Positions 32,262 to 40,343 of a DNA stretch of 64,000 nucleotides are shown piece by piece. The stretch is from GSA-30 sp036568765. Lineage in GTDB: Bacteria; Pseudomonadota; Gammaproteobacteria; Xanthomonadales; Rhodanobacteraceae. The DNA is taken from the NCBI RefSeq assembly GCF_036568765.1, contig NZ_DATCRY010000019.1, forward strand, positions 18,723 through 82,722, in the 5' to 3' direction. Position 1 is the stretch's first letter, and each line of letters opens with the position of its first letter. Below the pieces are notes generated by a model, which ran no database searches, was not told where the DNA came from, and saw only the letters and a list, made by a program, of their open reading frames with translations. Position numbers and translations under genes: made by a program.

Positions 32262-32726
32262 ATGGCATTTCTGGTAGCCGCGTTACTTATCGGCATCGTC
32301 GCCGGGCTGCGTGCCATGGCAGCACCCGCCATTGTCAGTTGGGCCGTGCGTCTGGGCTGGTTTTCGCCCGGAACGAGTTGGACCGCGTTTATGGGCTGGC
32401 ATTACACGCCGTGGATTTTCTCGGGGTTAGCAGTGGCTGAGCTTGTCACCGACAAGCTTCCTTCCACTGCCAGCCGCAAAGTACCCGTGCAATTCGGTAC
32501 ACGATTACTTTCCGGGGCGCTATGCGGAGCGACGGTGGGTGCTGCCGGCGATGTCATGATCGGGGGCTTGGTGGCTGGCGCGGTCGGCGCGGTCGTCGGC
32601 ACCTACGGCGGAGCATGGGCGCGGGGACGTCTGGCGGCGATATTCCACAAGGATTTCCCGGCGGCGTTTATGGAGGACATCCTGGCAATTGGCGGCGGCC
32701 TGGCGATCGTTGCGTGGCCGGTATGA
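32262..32726 (+). CDS. DUF4126 family membrane protein
   Basis: 154 residues with four to five hydrophobic segments. It begins MAFLVAALLIGIVAGLRAMAAPAIVSW, the DUF4126 signature, and continues with KVPVQFGTRLLSGALCGATVGAA. Function is unknown; an inner-membrane location is predicted. The ATG at 32262 follows AAGGAG at good spacing. Its stop overlaps the next start (ATGA), so it is translationally coupled to the flavoprotein. Confidence 0.85.
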   Translation: MAFLVAALLIGIVAGLRAMAAPAIVSWAVRLGWFSPGTSWTAFMGWHYTPWIFSGLAVAELVTDKLPSTASRKVPVQFGTRLLSGALCGATVGAAGDVMIGGLVAGAVGAVVGTYGGAWARGRLAAIFHKDFPAAFMEDILAIGGGLAIVAWPV

Positions 32727-34105
32727 GTCGCCGTTTCGATGCCATCGTTATCGGCGCCGGCCAGGCGGGGCCTTCTCTGGCCGGACGCCTCACTGCTTCT
32801 GGAATGAAGGTCGCCCTGGTCGAGCGGCACTGGGTCGGGGGTACCTGTGTCAATACCGGGTGCATGCCGACCAAGGCCCTGGTCGCTTGCGCACGTGCCG
32901 CGCATGTCGCGCGACATAGCGCCGACTACGGCGTGTTGATCGACGGTGAGATCGGCATCGATTTCCAACGTGTGATGTCGCGTGCACATACGGTCACGGA
33001 CAACGCGCGCGGCAACATTGAGCGGTGGTTGGGCGGCATGGAAGGGTTGACTGTGGTGCGCGGTCATGCGCGCTTCGAGAGCGCGGACACCTTGCGCGTC
33101 GGCGAGGAGCAATTGAGCGCGCCGCGGATCTTTCTCAATGTCGGTGGCCGCGCCGCGGTGCCGGACATGCCGGGCATACATGAGATCGATTACCTGACCA
33201 ACACCTCGATTCTTCAACTCGACCGACTTCCCAAGCATCTGGCCGTCGTCGGGGGCAGCTATATCGGGCTGGAGTTCGCGCAGATGTTTCGGCGCTTCGG
33301 TGCCGAAGTGACAGTGATTGAGCGTGAGTCGCGCCTGATTTCGCGTGAAGACGAGGATATATCCCTCGCTATCGGCGAGATCCTGCAAGGAGAGGGAATA
33401 CAGCTACGCACCAGCGCCAATTGCATCGCTTTTGCCACGCATCCGGATGGCGTGGCAGTGCGAGTCGATTGCACGCAGGGCGCTCCCGAAGTGGTTGCCG
33501 ATCGCGTGCTGCTGGCGATGGGGAGGCGGCCGAATACCGACGACCTCGGCCTGGATCGCGCCGGCGTCAAGACGGATGCCCGGGGTTATATCGAAGTGGA
33601 CGACAGCCTGCGCACCAATGTCTCCGGCATCTGGGCCATGGGCGATTGCAACGGGCGCGGTGCCTTTACTCATACGGCTTACAACGACTTCGAGATCATT
33701 GCTGCCAATGTACTTGATGGAGCACAGCGTCGATTGTCGCAACGTATCCTTGGTTATGCGCTGTATGTCGATCCGCCTTTGGGCCGCGTCGGCATGACTG
33801 AAAAGCAGGCTCGTGACAGCGGTCGCCCTCTACTGGTGTCCAAACGGCCGATGACGCGCGTTGGGCGCGCTGTGGAACGTGGTGAAACCGCTGGCTTCAT
33901 GAAGCTCATTGCCGATGCCGAGAGCAAGCATATTCTCGGAGCGGCCATCCTCGGCGTCGAAGGAGATGAGGCCATCCACGGCGTGCTCAATTTGATGAAT
34001 GCCGATCAGCCCATCGATACCTTGCGTTGGGCTGTGCCGATTCATCCAACCGTCTCGGAGTTATGGCCCACGGTGGGCAACGACTTGAAGCCAACGGGCG
34101 CGTAG
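32723..34105 (+). CDS. FAD-dependent pyridine nucleotide-disulfide oxidoreductase (mercuric-reductase-like)
   Basis: 460 residues. N-terminal FAD-binding DAIVIGAGQAGPSLAGRL, redox-active disulfide GGTCVNTGCMPTKAL, NAD(P)-binding VVGGSYIGLEFAQMFRRFGAEVT, second FAD motif GIWAMGDCNGRGAFTHTAYND and a C-terminal dimerisation domain with AVPIHPTVSELWPT. This is the lipoamide dehydrogenase/glutathione reductase/mercuric reductase superfamily. It lacks the N-terminal metal-binding domain of MerA, and no mer genes are near. The true acceptor is unknown. The start ATG at 32723 overlaps the DUF4126 stop. Confidence 0.9.
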   Translation: MSRRFDAIVIGAGQAGPSLAGRLTASGMKVALVERHWVGGTCVNTGCMPTKALVACARAAHVARHSADYGVLIDGEIGIDFQRVMSRAHTVTDNARGNIERWLGGMEGLTVVRGHARFESADTLRVGEEQLSAPRIFLNVGGRAAVPDMPGIHEIDYLTNTSILQLDRLPKHLAVVGGSYIGLEFAQMFRRFGAEVTVIERESRLISREDEDISLAIGEILQGEGIQLRTSANCIAFATHPDGVAVRVDCTQGAPEVVADRVLLAMGRRPNTDDLGLDRAGVKTDARGYIEVDDSLRTNVSGIWAMGDCNGRGAFTHTAYNDFEIIAANVLDGAQRRLSQRILGYALYVDPPLGRVGMTEKQARDSGRPLLVSKRPMTRVGRAVERGETAGFMKLIADAESKHILGAAILGVEGDEAIHGVLNLMNADQPIDTLRWAVPIHPTVSELWPTVGNDLKPTGA

Positions 34106-34235
34106 GTCGTCGCCTGCCTACCCAGCGCCAGAGCTGACCATTTTCCTGCAGTCGGCTTGGATACCGGCTTTGCCGGGCAGACCAGTCTTCAAGAAAAAAA
34201 CGGGGTAGAATAAAAAAGTTATCAAGGAGTTGAGT

Positions 34236-34397
34236 ATGAGCAACACCGAGAACAACAAATCTGCCCCGACCGAAATCGTTCCCGCCGTCCCTGCACATAA
34301 CCAGCACCATGTGCTGGACACCATCGAGACGGCCGAACTCGACGAAGTACTGCACGACGCCGCCTTGCGCGATTCGGTACTGCGCGTACCGCGTTGA
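34236..34397 (+). CDS. Small 53-residue ORF in frame with the downstream transporter
   Basis: Starts at ATG 34236, six nt after AAGGAG, and ends at TGA 34395-34397. The product is acidic and hydrophilic (MSNTENNKSAPTEIVPAVPA, then HHVLDTIETAELDEVLHDAA) with no membrane segment. The reading frame continues without another stop into the transporter, so it could be a coupled leader peptide, a stand-alone small protein, or the N-terminus of a transporter interrupted by a nonsense codon. Not a recognised family. Confidence 0.55.
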   Translation: MSNTENNKSAPTEIVPAVPAHNQHHVLDTIETAELDEVLHDAALRDSVLRVPR

Positions 34398-34487
34398 GGA
34401 CGAACCATCTTTCCCGTCGATTCGCGGCGCGCGGCGCCGCCAGCCGGTCGTGCGACTGTTGCCGTTGGCCTGGCGCTTTGCGCCGCA

Positions 34488-35426
34488 TTGTTCTTCACCA
34501 TGACCTATGTGTTCAACCGCAGCCTGGTAAGTGGCGGCGGTCATTGGGCCTGGGCGGGCATCTTGCGTTACCTGATCACGTTGCCCTTGCTGGCGGTCGT
34601 ACTGCCCTGGCGCGGTGGCCTGGGCGAACTGCCGCGCGAGCTGAAGCATCATCCGCGTAGCTGGCTGCTCTGGAGTTCGGTCGGTTTCGTGCTGTTCGGT
34701 GTGCCATTGACCTGGGCCGCGCAAAGCGGTCCCTCATGGCTGATTGCCGGCAGTTTCCAGACCACTGTGCTTGCCGGTCCGCTATTGGCGCCGCTGATCT
34801 ATAGCGACGAGCGGCGCTATCTCGCTTGGCCAAGCTTGGCCATTGGCGCACTGATCGTTGTCGGGGTATTTGCCTTGCAATGGGCGCATGCCGGCGGTGT
34901 CCTGCGTGCCAGCGACTGGCTGGCAGTCGGAGCGGTGGTGCTCTCGGCGTTCGCTTATCCCCTGGGCAATCGCATGCTGCTCCTGCACCTGGAGCGTACG
35001 GGTACGCACCTCAACGCTGTGCAGCGGGTTTTCGGCATGACGCTGTGTAGTTGGCCGTTGTGGTTGCTGTTTGCGGTCATCGCGTGGTGCACGTTAGGGC
35101 CGCCCAGTTGGCGTGAGGTATGGCTGGCGGGCGGCGTAGCCCTGTTCTCGGGCACGATTGCCACGGTGCTGTTCTTTGCCGCCACCGATATGGTGCGCAA
35201 CCAGCCTACGGCGCTGGCCGGGGTCGAGGCGATGCAGGCGGCCGAGCTGCTGTTCGCCACAATAATCGGCGCGACCTTTTTGGGCGAGGCGTGGCCGCAT
35301 GGCCTGGCGCTCGTCGGTGCGGCGGCGATCGTCGTAGGCATTGCGTTGTTCGGCTGGATCAGCGGTCGCGAGGCGGCGGGACACGAGCGTGAAGTAAGCG
35401 AGCTGCGCAGCGATCGCGGTGCTTGA
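34488..35426 (+). CDS. EamA/EmrE-type drug/metabolite transporter
   Basis: About 312 residues from TTG 34488, with nine to ten membrane segments and the layout of the multidrug resistance efflux transporter family (FFTMTYVFNRSL, WAWAGILRYLITLPLL, then the second repeat TALAGVEAMQAAELLFATIIG). It likely exports or exchanges small metabolites. The frame is open back to 34398, and the upstream codons (VAVGLALCAAL) read like the first half of helix 1, but there is no ATG or GTG between the TGA at 34395 and TTG 34488. The start is therefore unresolved: a non-canonical start, or a stop codon mutation within a longer gene. Confidence 0.8.
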   Translation: MFFTMTYVFNRSLVSGGGHWAWAGILRYLITLPLLAVVLPWRGGLGELPRELKHHPRSWLLWSSVGFVLFGVPLTWAAQSGPSWLIAGSFQTTVLAGPLLAPLIYSDERRYLAWPSLAIGALIVVGVFALQWAHAGGVLRASDWLAVGAVVLSAFAYPLGNRMLLLHLERTGTHLNAVQRVFGMTLCSWPLWLLFAVIAWCTLGPPSWREVWLAGGVALFSGTIATVLFFAATDMVRNQPTALAGVEAMQAAELLFATIIGATFLGEAWPHGLALVGAAAIVVGIALFGWISGREAAGHEREVSELRSDRGA

Positions 35427-35542
35427 ATCGAGGTAAGTAAGCGGCGGATGAGCTTCCTCAAGCTTCCCGGCATATCGATATCGCACAATGTTTTAAACTG
35501 GCGATTGCCGCCTACCTTGCCGGAATCTATGGGTTTTGTGCC

Positions 35543-36172
35543 ATGATGCGGCGGCTGAACCTTGGGGTATGGGGTGTCGTTCGGGGCATGACTAGCAAGC
35601 GTGATAGCGCATCCAATCTTCGGTTGCCGCAGTTGGCGACAGCCGAGCCGCGCGCAGACATTCGCGGCTTTGACGGCTTCCTGCGGGATCAATACCATAA
35701 CTTGGTGACCTTCCTACGCCGCCGGACCGCTAACGAGCAAGATGCCGAGGACGCGGCGCAGGAAAGCATGACCAAGCTGCTGCGTTACCGGGAGTCCGAA
35801 CCCGCCTCGGCGTGGAAGCAACTCCTGTATCGGATCGCGGTCAACGTGGCTCATGACCAGTTCCGCGTCTCGCTTACGCATTACAGCAAAGATCATGTCA
35901 CGCTCGACGGTCAGGATATCGTCGATACCGAGCTTTCTCCGGAGGAGCGCGTCGCTTACGAACAGCAGGTGGCGCGGCTGAGCCAGGCCATCCTGGAATT
36001 GCCGCCCAAATGCCAGCGGGTTTATCTGCTCAAGCGTGTACATGGCTTGAGCCGCGCGCAAATCGCCGAACGTTGCGGTATTTCGGTCAAAATGGTCGAA
36101 AAGCATCTCGCTACCGCACTGGTTCTGCTGAAGCGGAAGGTAGGCGATTCCCCAGCGCGCACGTTTGAGTGA
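35543..36172 (+). CDS. ECF-type RNA polymerase sigma factor (FecI-like)
   Basis: 209 residues from ATG 35543; the ATG at 35588 (16th codon) is an equally plausible start. Region 2 includes DQYHNLVTFLRRRTANEQDAEDAAQES. Region 4 is AILELPPKCQRVYLLKRVHGLSRAQIAERCGISVKMVEKHL with its HTH. It would direct transcription of target genes when released by the FecR-type protein encoded next. The stop overlaps the FecR open frame, so the two are coupled. Confidence 0.93.
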   Translation: MMRRLNLGVWGVVRGMTSKRDSASNLRLPQLATAEPRADIRGFDGFLRDQYHNLVTFLRRRTANEQDAEDAAQESMTKLLRYRESEPASAWKQLLYRIAVNVAHDQFRVSLTHYSKDHVTLDGQDIVDTELSPEERVAYEQQVARLSQAILELPPKCQRVYLLKRVHGLSRAQIAERCGISVKMVEKHLATALVLLKRKVGDSPARTFE

Positions 36173-36174
36173 AC

Positions 36175-37185
36175 ATGGCAGAGCGAATTTTCGACCAGCA
36201 TCCCGGCTCAGGCGCGCAGGACGACGCCGAGCGCTGGTTCGTGCGTCTGCTGGAACCGGACTGCCCTCGCGTGGTGCGTGAGGATTTCGAGCGCTGGCGG
36301 GCCGCCGATCCGGCCCATGCCGCCGCCTACCGCGAGGTCGAATACCTATGGACGCAAAGCGGCGAAGCGGTCAAGGACGCCGCGGTCGCCGAAGCCGCGC
36401 GCCGTGCCTTGCAGCGCACACCGGCCGAGCCTTGGTTCTTGCGCCGCCGCTGGTTGTTCCCGGCCGCGGCACTCGGCCTGGCGGCGGTGCTGGCGGTGGT
36501 GGCGTTGCCACGCTTTTCCACACCGTCGTCGCCTGTGGGCACGCACTATGCTGCGCTGGCAGGCCAGCAACGTACCGTGCAGCTAAGCGATGGCTCCAGC
36601 ATTCTGCTCAATACCGATACCGAAATCGTCGAGCGCTACGACACTCATACGCGCCGTATCGACCTGCTGCATGGCCAGGCTCAGTTCCAGGTGCAGGGTA
36701 ATAAAGCCTGGCCGTTCGTGGTGCATGCCGGAGAGGGGACGGTGACCGCTGTGGGCACCCAGTTCCAGGTGCGAGTCGACGGCGAAACCACAGGCGTGAT
36801 TCTGCTCAAGGGCAAGGTGGATGTGGCGACTCAAGTGCCCGATACCGCGCCGCAGACCGTGTCGCTCATCGCCGGGCAGCAGGTGGCCTATGATCGCACC
36901 GGGCGCATCGCCGCGGTACAGCCTGCGGATAACGAATTGGCAAAGGGGTGGACCGAAGGCAAGTTGTATGCGCACGATTGGCGCTTGCCGGATCTATTGG
37001 CGGAAATGAATCGCTATAGCGCCACGCAAGTGAGTATTGGCGATCCCTCCTTGCGCAGCGTGCGCATCAGCGGTGCCTTTCGCACGGGCGATCAAGAGAA
37101 TCTGATTCTGGCTTTGCAGGCCGGTTGGCAGATTCGTGCCGAACGTCAAAAAGACGGTCGTATAGTGCTGCGTAGCAGCAGGTAA
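36175..37185 (+). CDS. FecR-type anti-sigma/signal transducer
   Basis: 336 residues from ATG 36175; GTG 36169 also open. The N-terminal cytoplasmic part (AERWFVRLLEPDCPRVVREDFERWRAADPAHAAAYREVEYLW) binds the sigma factor. One membrane helix (WLFPAAALGLAAVLAVVALP) lies at about residue 98. The periplasmic FecR domain has AALAGQQRTVQLSDGSSILLNTDTEI, and the C-terminal STN-like SATQVSIGDPSLRSVRISGAF. It relays receptor occupancy to the sigma factor. A strong terminator follows, so the sigma/FecR pair forms a separate transcript from the protease. Confidence 0.93.
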   Translation: MAERIFDQHPGSGAQDDAERWFVRLLEPDCPRVVREDFERWRAADPAHAAAYREVEYLWTQSGEAVKDAAVAEAARRALQRTPAEPWFLRRRWLFPAAALGLAAVLAVVALPRFSTPSSPVGTHYAALAGQQRTVQLSDGSSILLNTDTEIVERYDTHTRRIDLLHGQAQFQVQGNKAWPFVVHAGEGTVTAVGTQFQVRVDGETTGVILLKGKVDVATQVPDTAPQTVSLIAGQQVAYDRTGRIAAVQPADNELAKGWTEGKLYAHDWRLPDLLAEMNRYSATQVSIGDPSLRSVRISGAFRTGDQENLILALQAGWQIRAERQKDGRIVLRSSR

Positions 37186-37213
37186 AACCTGCATTGCTTC
37201 GCAATTTTCGCGT

Positions 37214-37239
37214 AAGGCGGCCGATGTGCCGCCTTTTTT
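37214..37239 (+). terminator. Intrinsic terminator after the FecR gene
   Basis: GGCGGC and GCCGCC flank a short loop (CGATGT region) and are followed by TTTTTTG. A strong rho-independent terminator. Confidence 0.85.
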
Positions 37240-37479
37240 GTTTTCACGGGTAGGTGTTTCCCTCGCGAAACCGTCTTACCCATGGCGACAGCTGATTGTG
37301 CTTGCGGCCAGGGAGGGCAGGGGACGCAGGCATGAAGCGATGAATGGGTGAGGGCGTCGCAGATCTTTTGCGAGTGGAGGGGTCGCACTGGCTGCGACAA
37401 AAAACGACCGACGCATGTGGCCCTTCGAGGGTTGCAATGGTCTTGTTCGTCTCAAAAAAATCCAAACAGGAGTTCACTG

Positions 37480-40080
37480 ATGTCGAGCAGTCTTCGTAAG
37501 TCGGGGTATCGCAAGGCGTTACTGCCGGCGGCGCTGTCGCTGGCCATGTTCGCCGCTTCGGCGCACGCCGCCGATTCGTGGGTGCAGACCCATACCCATG
37601 CGGGTTTGCAAAAGAACAGCAACACGAATGTTTCCACGCTGGTCATGACCGGGCATCCGACGATCGATGCCACGCAGATCATGCCCCTCGAGGCAAGCCG
37701 CCAGCTGCATGTAAGCGTCAGCTTGAACCAGCGCAATGTCGAGGACCTGCAGAATTTCCTGCAGGACGTGAACATGCCCGGCAGCGCGAACTATCACAAG
37801 TTCCTGACCCCTGAGCAGTTCAAGGCGAAGTATGCCCCGACGGACGCGCAGGTGCAGGCGGTGGTCGCGCATTTGCAGAAGTACGGCTTTACGAATATCG
37901 AAGTCTCGCCGAACAACCTGTTCGTTTCGGCCGATGGCACGGCGATGAGCGCGAGCGCCGCGTTCAACACCACGCTGAAGACGTTCCAGTTCAAGGGCGA
38001 GCAGCATTTTGCCAATGACGCCGAGGCGATGGTGCCTGCTTCGCTGGGCGGCGTCGTCAATGCGGTGTTGGGCCTGCAGGATTACAACCGCCCGCACGTC
38101 ATGTCGCATCGCCTGAACCCGGATGAGGTCAAGACCTTTGCCGCGGCCGGACAGGTCGGCCATCAGCCGACCGATTTCGCGTCGATCTACAATGCAGGCA
38201 GTACGCCGACCGCGTCGAATACCGTGGTCGGCATTATTACCTGGGGTGACATGACCCAGACCATTGCCGATCTGAAAACGTTCACCACCGCGCATGGCCT
38301 GCCCACCGTCAATACGCTGACGGTCAAAGGCAGCACCGGCACGCTCGCCAACGATGGCGACGATGGTGAATGGGCTCTGGACAGCCAGGACATCATCGGT
38401 GTTTCCGGTGGCGTCAAGCAGCTGATTTTCTACGCTGCCATCAACGGCAACAGCAGCGACAGCGGCCTGACGGACGCCAATATCACCGCCGCCTACAACA
38501 AGGCGGTGACCGACAATGTCGCCAAGGTGATCAACGTTTCGCTCGGCGAAGATGAAACGGCAGCACACAATTCGGGTATCCAGTCCTCCGACGACCAGGT
38601 CTTTGCCCAGGCCGTCGCCCAGGGGCAGACCTTCTCGATCGCCTCGGGCGACGCAGGCGTCTACCAGTGGTCGACCGATGCTTCGACGGGCTCGCCTGGC
38701 TATATCGCCAATTCCAGCGGCACGGTGAAGATCGATCTGACTCATTACAGCGTCAGCGAGCCGGCTTCGTCGCCCAACGTGATCTCGGTGGGTGGCACCA
38801 CGCTCTCGACGACCGGTACCACCACATGGTCGGGCGAGACGGTGTGGAACGAGGGCTTGGCGCATATCACATCGAGCTCGAGCTCGAACGAGCGTCTATG
38901 GGCGACGGGCGGTGGTCTTAGCTTGTTCGAAACCGCTCCGGCCTGGCAGACCGCAGCGCTGGGCTCGTCGGTGACTAAGCGTTCGGTGCCGGATCTTGCG
39001 TTCGACGCCGCTTCGTCGACCGGCGCGATCATCGTTGCCAACGGCCAGTCGGGCCAGCAGTACGGCGGTACCAGCCTTGCCTCGCCGATCTTCGTCGGTA
39101 TCTGGGCGCGCATCCAGTCGGCCAACAACAACTCGCTGGGCTTTCCGGCGCAGGACATGTACACCAACTTCGTCAGCGATACCACGCCGCTGCATGACGT
39201 GACCTCCGGCAACAACGGCTACCAGAGCCACGGCTACAACGCTGCCGCCGGCTACGACAACACCACCGGCTGGGGCAGCCTGGATATTGCCAAGTTCAAT
39301 AGCTATGTCACCCAGTACTTCGGCGGTGGCGGCACCAACCCGCCGCCCGGTTCGCCGGTGGCCAACTTCACCGATACGGTCAGCGGCCTGACTGTGAACT
39401 TCACCAATACCTCGACCGATACCGGCGGCACGATCACCTCGTACGCCTGGACCTTTGGCGATGGCGGTACTTCGACCTCGGCCAGCCCGAGCCACACCTA
39501 CACGGCGGCCGGCACGTATTCGGTCAGCCTGAAGGTGACCGATAGCACCGGCGCGACCAATACCAAGAATGGTTCGGTCACGGTGAGCAGCAGCGGTGGC
39601 GGCTCGACACAGTTGCTGACCAACGGCGGCTTCGAAAGCTCGGCCTCGCCCTGGACGGTGAGCTCGGGTGCTTACTGCACGAATAGCACCTGCTCGGGCG
39701 AAACCGCGCACGGTGGCACCGGGTTCCTGTGGCTCGACGGCTATGGCCAGACCCATACCGATACGGCCACGCAGTCGGTAACCATCCCCAGCGGCAAGAC
39801 CTCGGCTACGCTGACCTACTACCTGCATATCGATACGGCCGAGACCACGACCAGCACGGCCTACGACAAGTTCACCGTGCAGGTGACCAACAGCGCAGGC
39901 ACGGTCCTGGCCACCGTCGGTTCGTTCTCGAACCTCAACAAGAACTCGGGTTATGCGGTCCATACCGCCGATCTGAGCGCGTACATCGGTCAGACCGTGA
40001 AGATCAAATTCACGGGCACCGAGGACTCCTCGCTGCAGACCTCGTTCGTGCTGGACGACGTGTCCCTGACGGTCCAGTAA
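37480..40080 (+). CDS. Secreted S53 (sedolisin/xanthomonalisin-type) peptidase with PKD and C-terminal domains
   Basis: 866 residues. Signal peptide ends near SAHAAD. A pro-domain (about 60-205, with PGSANYHKFLTPEQF) precedes the acid serine peptidase core. Catalytic residues are Glu297 and Asp301 in DGEWALDSQD and Ser532 in YGGTSLASP. A PKD domain follows (about 625-705, FGDGGTSTSASPSHTYTAAG), then a beta-sandwich of about 140 residues with GGFESSASPWTVS and TSFVLDDVSLTV. It would be secreted by type II, self-cleave at low pH and degrade protein outside the cell. ATG 37480 follows CAGGAG. A perfect terminator hairpin follows. Location between a FecR and a TonB receptor is suggestive. Confidence 0.93.
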   Translation: MSSSLRKSGYRKALLPAALSLAMFAASAHAADSWVQTHTHAGLQKNSNTNVSTLVMTGHPTIDATQIMPLEASRQLHVSVSLNQRNVEDLQNFLQDVNMPGSANYHKFLTPEQFKAKYAPTDAQVQAVVAHLQKYGFTNIEVSPNNLFVSADGTAMSASAAFNTTLKTFQFKGEQHFANDAEAMVPASLGGVVNAVLGLQDYNRPHVMSHRLNPDEVKTFAAAGQVGHQPTDFASIYNAGSTPTASNTVVGIITWGDMTQTIADLKTFTTAHGLPTVNTLTVKGSTGTLANDGDDGEWALDSQDIIGVSGGVKQLIFYAAINGNSSDSGLTDANITAAYNKAVTDNVAKVINVSLGEDETAAHNSGIQSSDDQVFAQAVAQGQTFSIASGDAGVYQWSTDASTGSPGYIANSSGTVKIDLTHYSVSEPASSPNVISVGGTTLSTTGTTTWSGETVWNEGLAHITSSSSSNERLWATGGGLSLFETAPAWQTAALGSSVTKRSVPDLAFDAASSTGAIIVANGQSGQQYGGTSLASPIFVGIWARIQSANNNSLGFPAQDMYTNFVSDTTPLHDVTSGNNGYQSHGYNAAAGYDNTTGWGSLDIAKFNSYVTQYFGGGGTNPPPGSPVANFTDTVSGLTVNFTNTSTDTGGTITSYAWTFGDGGTSTSASPSHTYTAAGTYSVSLKVTDSTGATNTKNGSVTVSSSGGGSTQLLTNGGFESSASPWTVSSGAYCTNSTCSGETAHGGTGFLWLDGYGQTHTDTATQSVTIPSGKTSATLTYYLHIDTAETTTSTAYDKFTVQVTNSAGTVLATVGSFSNLNKNSGYAVHTADLSAYIGQTVKIKFTGTEDSSLQTSFVLDDVSLTVQ

Positions 40081-40098
40081 CGCAGGCCGCGGCCTGCC

Positions 40099-40165
40099 GG
40101 CGGCGCACGGGGAGGTGCGCCGCCAGGGAAGGGAGAAGCCCGGTCGCGTGCGACCGGGCTTCTTT
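40099..40165 (+). terminator. Double hairpin terminator after the S53 peptidase
   Basis: A GC-rich hairpin GGCGGCGCAC/GTGCGCCGCC (40099-40123) is followed by GAAGCCCGGTCGC/GCGACCGGGCTTC (40135-40162) with TTTCTGTC. The second is a good intrinsic terminator. Confidence 0.85.
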
Positions 40166-40343
40166 CTGTCGGGAAGCCTCCGAGGCGTGCCGGGGCCGCT
40201 GTTTTTGGCCGCGCCGCCATGCTCTACTTGGGGCGCTTTTTCCGACTCGAGCATGGCAGGCTGGTGAACGCCCTGGCTATCCACCACAACCTTGCATTCG
40301 CTGCCCCGACAGGCGCCCTGCGCGTCCGCCGCGCCAAGGTGCT

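Noticed and set aside
32723..34105. Mercuric reductase merA
   Set aside because: Lacks the N-terminal HMA domain and any mer operon neighbours; only the superfamily call is safe.
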